Assembly: GCA_023846275.1 (NCBI GenBank)
Contig: CM043868.1
Location: forward strand, 4,483,153 to 4,547,152
Direction: 5' to 3'
Source of the DNA: Vanilla planifolia
Taxonomy: Eukaryota > Streptophyta > Magnoliopsida > Asparagales > Orchidaceae
DNA: 64,000 nt
Under the pieces are notes generated by a model. That model had not been told where the DNA came from. It was given only the letters and a program-made list of their open reading frames with translations, and searched no databases. This document shows positions 58,357-64,000 of this stretch, one piece after another. How positions within the stretch are numbered: position 1 is the first letter of the stretch; each line of letters starts with the position of its first letter. The translations under genes were made by a program, and so were the position numbers.

Positions 58357-60970
58357 TGTGACAACCAAACCCAGGAATCTAATCACATAATTTAGCACTT
58401 CAAAATCTAGGATGTCTAACCATGTGAATTTCTTCTTCCATGGTTCTGTGTGAGTCCTATGAGTAATTGATTTCAACTCTTTTCTCCATAACCTTGAGAA
58501 TCATGCATAAAGCATGTTAAGATTCTCTTACCTAGATGGGCTATCGGATTACTAATAAACATGCCAAGCCTATTCCAAACCTTTGGGTACCACACTAAGC
58601 ACCTCCCTTTATCTTTTAGGTCTAACCAAAAGTTTTGTGCCTTAACTATAATCTAGTATAGCCTATGTAACATAACCATAAGTGCATCTAAGTCTAAATC
58701 AAACTATTTAGAATATCTTAAGGTTTCTTAAAACCCTAACAAATGTATCTAACCATTTTAAGGTTTCCTCCAAAACACTAACTAGTTCATCCAAGTATCC
58801 TAGGATTTCTTCAAACCCTAAATAACAACCTATCTTGGCATTTTAAGGTTTTCCTTATAACATTAACTAGCCTATCTGAATCCCCTCACATTTCTTCAAA
58901 ATCTTAATAATCTTATCTAAGGTGCCTTGAGATTTATTCTAAACCTTAATCAATTCTTTGGGTATCTTAAGGTTTCTTCTAAACCCTAATTAGATATTTA
59001 GGGTATTCTAGGGTTTTTTTTCAAAATCTTGACTAGCTTATCTAAGATTACAATAGCTTCTAAGATTCCTTATCTAAGGTTCATCCTTAACATTAACCAC
59101 TATTTGGGCTCTTCATTAAGATCTTTATACTTATTTTATATATCATATAAGCTTTCACTTAAGCCTATATTAGCCTTAAACCATATCTCAAATTTAGGTA
59201 ATTTTATTCAACACTTAGGTTCATATGAGTACCACTAGTGACTCTCCTTCTTATTAACCTAACCTAAGCTATTGTACCCTTAATAAGGTCTCTCTTGAGC
59301 CATTCACAACCCCAAAATTACATATTCAAACCCATGGCTTAAGAGACATAAAGGGCCTATCCTTGGTCTTACCCTCATAGCAAGTCTTTCCAAGGGTTTA
59401 ACTATGAGTTAAGAGAATCATTTAGCCACTTGGTGAAGCATTAACACCCCTTATAAGGTCATGTCCAAGCTCTCCCTCAACCCAAATCTCCATCTAGAAT
59501 GTAACCTAAGGGTCTTTTAAGAACAAAGCCTCTTTAAAGGTATGCTTAAGGACTCACTAAGTGCTATAAGGACTTAATCCAATCCTTAATTCTCACTTTA
59601 TACTTTTTACAAGCTAAAACCTAAACCAAAGCACTTCATAAGTCAAACCTTAGAATACCTTTATCCTTATTCTTAGTTATAAACTCTAGGTCTTTAATCC
59701 TATGGCTATTTGTTGCCTCATTCACTTTGAAATTCAAATCTAAGGATTTCTAAAAAGCTACAACTTACTTTTAACCCTACTTTAAAGGTAATCAAGCCCC
59801 TCAACCTAATTCTAATTCCATTTTCAAGGGAAATCCATTCCTCTCACATCAATAACCATGCATGATCAAAACTATCATCCTTCTTACTAAGCCTACCCTA
59901 ATCTCAACTCTTAATAATTAGAAATGGTTGAACTCATCCTTCTCTAGCCAGGTCTTCCCAAAACCTTCATCAATCACTATCTTATTTTTTAGTCCTAGAC
60001 TTGGGACTCCTAAGCTTTTGACTTAGAAACTGATGCACCTCAAGTGTCATAAAAGCCATCAAGGCTCTCACAAGGTCTCAACGAAGCCTCACATGCCCTT
60101 AGTTGAGCCATGAAATCAAATCTTAAAGCTTATCAAGCAATAATTCAATTTTGGTTTTAAGAAATCACTATTTAGGGTATTAAAAAAGAAGAAGAAATTT
60201 GAAATATTTCAACATTAGTTCATATAGTTTAGCCTAAACATTATCACCATTTTACAAGTGCACATTTCTCTTATCATAGATGATTTTAATCATGGTAAAA
60301 GTCATATTGTCATAGTTTGTTCATAGCAACATAATTACATCAAACAAGTCATAGATCTAGGTTTTCATGTGAAGAATTATAATAATTCTCAAGAATACAA
60401 CTAAATCTAGTTTCATGAGTGCTTTATCAAAAGTAATCAATTTTAACCTAACAAGTATCTCATGTAGGTTCATAATCGCAAGTTTCTTTCTACCTCTTGA
60501 ACCATTTAGTGCTCTACTCCAATGGAAAAGACTTCTTCTTCTCCATAAGCTTGTGATTTTCTCCTCTTCCTTCCTTGTTCATGGCCTAGATCCTCACTTT
60601 GTTCCTCAAGTCAAGGCTCCTCCTTACTCACTACCATGACTAACTCTAGAAAATCACCCCAATAGACCTTACATATATTTCTTAACAAAGGTTCCAACCT
60701 TTAAGATGCATTTTCAAATAAGGATTCGCCCTCCTTTCTCATGGATGCCCTTTCAATTGCTCATAAGGAAAACTACTTCACCTCACCAATTATGGCCATT
60801 TTGAAGATTTCCCTAAAATAAAGGCACCTGGAATCATGCTTAAGGTTAATGCTCATCTAATTCATTTTCTATTTTGCATGAATTAAGGGAAATTTGAGTT
60901 TTAATTCCTCTTTTACTAAACCACCCCTTGATTCTTAGATTTTATGAAATTCATGCCACATAGTACTATA
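58357..60970 (+). repeat. Long repeat family, copy C
   Basis: It starts TGTGACAACCAAACC. It lies in the same orientation as copy A and opposite to B. Shared blocks include AGGTTCATATGAGT near 59217 and a TTCTTCTTCTCC to TTCCTTGTTCATGG stretch near 60530-60585. It contains the minisatellite at 58700-59030. A 74-codon frame at 60415-60639 has no recognised family. The right end is approximate. Confidence 0.55.
58700..59030. repeat. Degenerate ~45-bp minisatellite in repeat C
   Basis: Units follow CTAACTAG or TTAATC, CTATCTAAG or TCATCCAAG, TATCxTAxGGTTTCTTC, AAACC. About seven units are visible. This is the reverse complement of the pattern at 49660-49990. Confidence 0.7.
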
Positions 60971-61734
60971 GCTCATAGGTTTCGGTGGATTAAGGAAACA
61001 AAAAACCTAATCATCATAAGTAAATTTTAATTGTAGCCACACCACATCAAAGAATTAAAGAAAACTCAAGAAATTAACTTAACATCACTAAATTGACCAA
61101 TCAAGAGGATGAGACATACCTTGGGTTGGCAAAAGGTCCTATCTAGACTAACTAAACTCAGTAGTGCAACAAAAGATGTTGTACAATATATATTATTGCT
61201 TGAGAAAGTTCCATCATGATCAATGTTCAATAGGAAAGTAGGCTAAATGTGCTTGTAGAATTGTATTTCTCTCCTTCTTTGATCCTTCTTTTTGCCCCTC
61301 TTCTTCCCCTTCTTCTCTTCTTTAATTTGAGGGTTGCCTCTATAAATCCTTTCCAATTCATTCCAAGCCTTAAAGAAAGTATTAAGCATGGAAATTTGGA
61401 TAAAAATTCTTAAAAAAACATAAATTAATAAATATGTAATCCTTGGGCATTCACGTTCACAAGTCTTAATTGATGTTCATCAAACGTAAGCACGTTATAA
61501 GTTGTAATCACATACAATCCTTCAAATAAAGCACATGAATTCGGATTTTTAAGTTTTATAAATGATTTGAAATTCATTAACCACTGATAAAAATCATTTC
61601 TCACAAATACAAAAGAATTTTCCATGATTAAAATAAGACATTCACAAAATCATAAATTGAAGGCCAAATGCAAATCCTCAAGGTTGCCAAGTTAAGATTT
61701 CCTCAAGGATGTGAGGTTTTATAATGAGATTTTT
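60971..61734. other. Spacer between repeat C and the old copia PBS
   Basis: By position this should be the gag leader of the old copia element on the minus strand, but no gag motif is readable. A CT-rich tract near 61270-61320 is the only visible texture. Confidence 0.35.
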
Positions 61735-61746
61735 ACTCAAATACCA
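61735..61746 (-). other. Degenerate tRNA-iMet primer-binding site
   Basis: The minus strand reads TGGTATTTGAGT, keeping TGGTAT and GAG of TGGTATCAGAGC. It is two bases from the start of the right LTR, the same spacing as in the intact element at 26763-26774. Confidence 0.65.
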
Positions 61747-61748
61747 CT

Positions 61749-63650
61749 TGTTTGGTTTATAAAGCTTTTGAAGAGGGGGTGAATTCATTTTACAAGATTA
61801 TTAAAGCTCCTTTACACAAGATAATTAGTTGAAGCTTTTACAAATTAAATATAACTAGGTTAAAATTTTTTGTAATTGATTAATGTTATTAAAGTTTCTA
61901 AAGTTTTGCAAAAGTAGCAATATTAGTGCAAGTAAAACAAGAAAGAAGAAAATGATTTTTAGGTAGTTTCACCCAACTCAAGAACCTAGATCCAAGCTAA
62001 TTAGCTTGAGTGCCACTCAATAACTCACCTTTATTGTAGCTGAGGGGAGAATCCAACAAAACTAAGCCTTTTCCTAAATAAGGAACAATCAATGCTACAG
62101 ACTTAATAGCTCTAAGCTAAGAAAAGCACTCCACACTATATAGCCTAGGGATGGGCCAAGAAAAGAAAATTCAAAAAGGAATCAAGAGAAGTTACAAATC
62201 CACTCAAAGTCAACAATTGTACAAGAACAATCACTAATAGATTGAAAAATAAAATATATCAACAAACTCAAGAGCCCCTATGAGGTGAAGTGAGTATAAG
62301 TTCCAAGTTGAAATGTTGTTCAACTTCTTATGCTTGCACCAAAACACTTTCTTATTAATGTAGACTCGAGTTCCCTTTCACTCTAAATCTCTTGAATAGA
62401 TTTAGTAAGTAAAGTCCTCAACTCTCTCTATAATGCTTATTGAATGGTCTCAAAATGCTAAAGTGTTAGCACTTTAATTATTCTTCCTCAATTCTTAACA
62501 AATCCTTTATCAATCCATTTAGAGATTTGAAAGGGTTATACAAGAAATAAGGCTAAATGACATCCTTATATCCATTTCAACATTTACATAATTACTAAAA
62601 TTAACTTTTCCCATTATTCAAACTAGTATTAACACCTTTTGCTTTCAAGCATTAGGACATTACAAGTAATATACTAACATTTCCCACATTTTATACAATT
62701 GATATTGCACAAAATAATAAAGCATCATATTTTTTCTTAGTTTTCTAATTTTTTCATGTACTATTTAGTCTTAATTACATATATTATATGTTAAAAAATA
62801 GTGTGTTCAAGTCTCTATATTGTGTAGTGATTTAAGAAGTTATTCATTTACTGTTCATTTTATATTTAATGCCCTATACATTGAAATTTGATGTATTGTA
62901 CATTGATAATTCTTTGAATATATAATTCTTTGAACCATCTATTCACTTAAAATAGACTAGACAATACCTAGATGTATTATACATGAGAAATTCAAGTACC
63001 ATATGTTAGCCTTAGGTTTCTTATACTTAACAAACAATCCTATCACTTATGCACTATGCCCAATTGAGCTAAATGTGCTTTATATTAGGAGTATTGTATT
63101 GTATACAAGCTTACAACATCAATTAATACACTTAGGTAGACTATCCTCATCTACTTACACTTTAGAATTTGTTAAACAAGTTGTATGTTATGGGTAATGT
63201 ATGGCATGTTTAATGTAATTTTTTTCCAATTGATTTCTTTTTCTAGACTTAATTCTTATAATTTTGTTAAGAATTGTGGACGTAAACCACTTAATTATCT
63301 TTAAAATCCATTTATGCAAGCCAACTTTCTTACGTGCATGCAATTTAAGAGAAGACATTAGATGCTTATGTGTGGTATAATTGAGGCACTTGATTTAACT
63401 TAGTAAATTAATTTTTAATCTTATAAATGCCCTAAGTAGAAGTGTGGTCCTTAGAAATGCATCTTGGACATAAGATCTCCATGGTGGAGTTCCCTAATTG
63501 TATTCAAGTATAGCTTGATGTGTTGCTTTATTGGTTTCTTCAATCCACACCATGAAAAATGATCCATTTCTCAAGATAACCTATAGAGCACACTAAAGAT
63601 GAGATAACTTAAATATTTAATTATGAAAATGCATTAGTGATTATGTATTT
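61749..63650 (-). repeat. Right (5') LTR of old copia element
   Basis: It starts TGTTTGG and contains AAGAGGGGGTGAATT near 61770, which resembles the AAGAGGGGGGGTGAATT opening of the young Sirevirus LTR. It aligns with the left LTR to about 63610. Beyond that the match fades, so the outer end is a guess and no target duplication was seen. Confidence 0.65.
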
Positions 63651-64000
63651 AATATTGGCTATGCATATTTAAAATAAGGAATTGATGACTTTTAGTGCAA
63701 CTTGAAAAATGTGTCATATTGCTAAAAGCCAAAGTGTTGATTTGAGCATGCCATTGAGAATATCTAGCTTTGAAGAATTCATTAATATGTAACTTATAAT
63801 TTTTGACATCATTTACAATTTCTAAACTTTTTCAAACACAAAATTTTTTATTAGAAATATTTTGATTATTTAATAAAAAAGGATTATATCACATTTATCC
63901 TCTTCCCAGTTATACCATTTAGTTATTACATCACTTGTTTGATAAAATAAAACCAATGTATCATTATTATTGATATTTTCCAAATTAACTTTAAATCATG
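63651..64000. other. AT-rich end of window, nothing recognised
   Basis: No gene, repeat or border was identified. Confidence 0.4.

Larger units (their letters stand above)
52029..63650 (-). mobile_element. Old Ty1/copia LTR element with nested repeats
   Basis: Two diverged direct repeats of about 1.9 kb (52029-53969 and 61749 to about 63650) flank 7.8 kb. At the inner edge of the left one is a purine tract on the minus strand (53970-53988). At the inner edge of the right one is a degenerate tRNA-Met site on the minus strand (61735-61746). This is the geometry of a minus-strand copia element like the intact one at 17149-28716. The interior is not coherent: it holds repeat C, an inverted repeat and a plus-strand gag fragment, so later insertions or rearrangements disrupted it. 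I could not find its own pol. The right edge is uncertain. Confidence 0.65.

Noticed and set aside
58700-59030. Interstitial telomeric repeat (AAACCCTA-like text)
   Set aside because: The motif occurs once per ~45-bp unit and is often altered. It is part of a longer minisatellite, not a run of heptamers.

Overview
This window is nuclear DNA of a flowering plant. It is very AT-rich and holds no bacterial-style genes or operons. Almost everything recognisable is an LTR retrotransposon or the remains of one, with Ty1/copia or Ty3/gypsy protein motifs and primer-binding sites that match or resemble the plant initiator-tRNA-Met site. The species cannot be named from the sequence. I found no convincing intact host gene and no tRNA, rRNA, CRISPR or prokaryotic feature.

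Layout. 1-5640 is AT-rich DNA with one microsatellite and nothing I can identify. 5640-7546 carries the LTR end and 3' non-coding part of a decayed minus-strand copia element. 7547-15745 is an old plus-strand Ty3/gypsy element: two diverged LTRs, a degenerate primer-binding site, integrase remnants and a near-perfect 5-bp target duplication. Its 3' LTR carries a further 725-bp insertion. 17149-28716 is the youngest feature, a minus-strand copia element of Sirevirus type flanked by the exact 5-bp duplication AATAC. 29680-30600 is a plus-strand copia gag relic. About 31540-32620 is a gypsy LTR end with primer-binding site and a tandem repeat. 33400-35700 is a less AT-rich island with decayed, unrecognised coding-like pieces. 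36247-50408 holds two inverted copies (A and B) of a long repeat, with a decayed chromodomain-bearing gypsy element (40089-45267) between them. 52029 to about 63650 is an old minus-strand copia element with about 1.94-kb LTRs. Inside it lie a third copy (C) of the long repeat and a 0.45-kb inverted repeat.

The young element is read right to left: 5' LTR, primer-binding site, gag with two zinc knuckles, protease and integrase, reverse transcriptase and RNase H, polypurine tracts, 3' LTR. It cannot make a normal polyprotein as it stands, because three in-frame UAG codons separate gag from pol and a frameshift separates integrase from reverse transcriptase.

The strongest observation is that 2.52 kb of this element (U3 of the 3' LTR, the polypurine region, RNase H and most of the reverse transcriptase) is tandemly duplicated in place. 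The two copies meet at a 3-bp microhomology. By my hand count they differ less from each other than the two outer LTRs do, so the duplication most likely arose in the chromosome after insertion. I saw no sign of a new defence, regulatory or metabolic system. The interest here is in how retroelements rearrange and nest.
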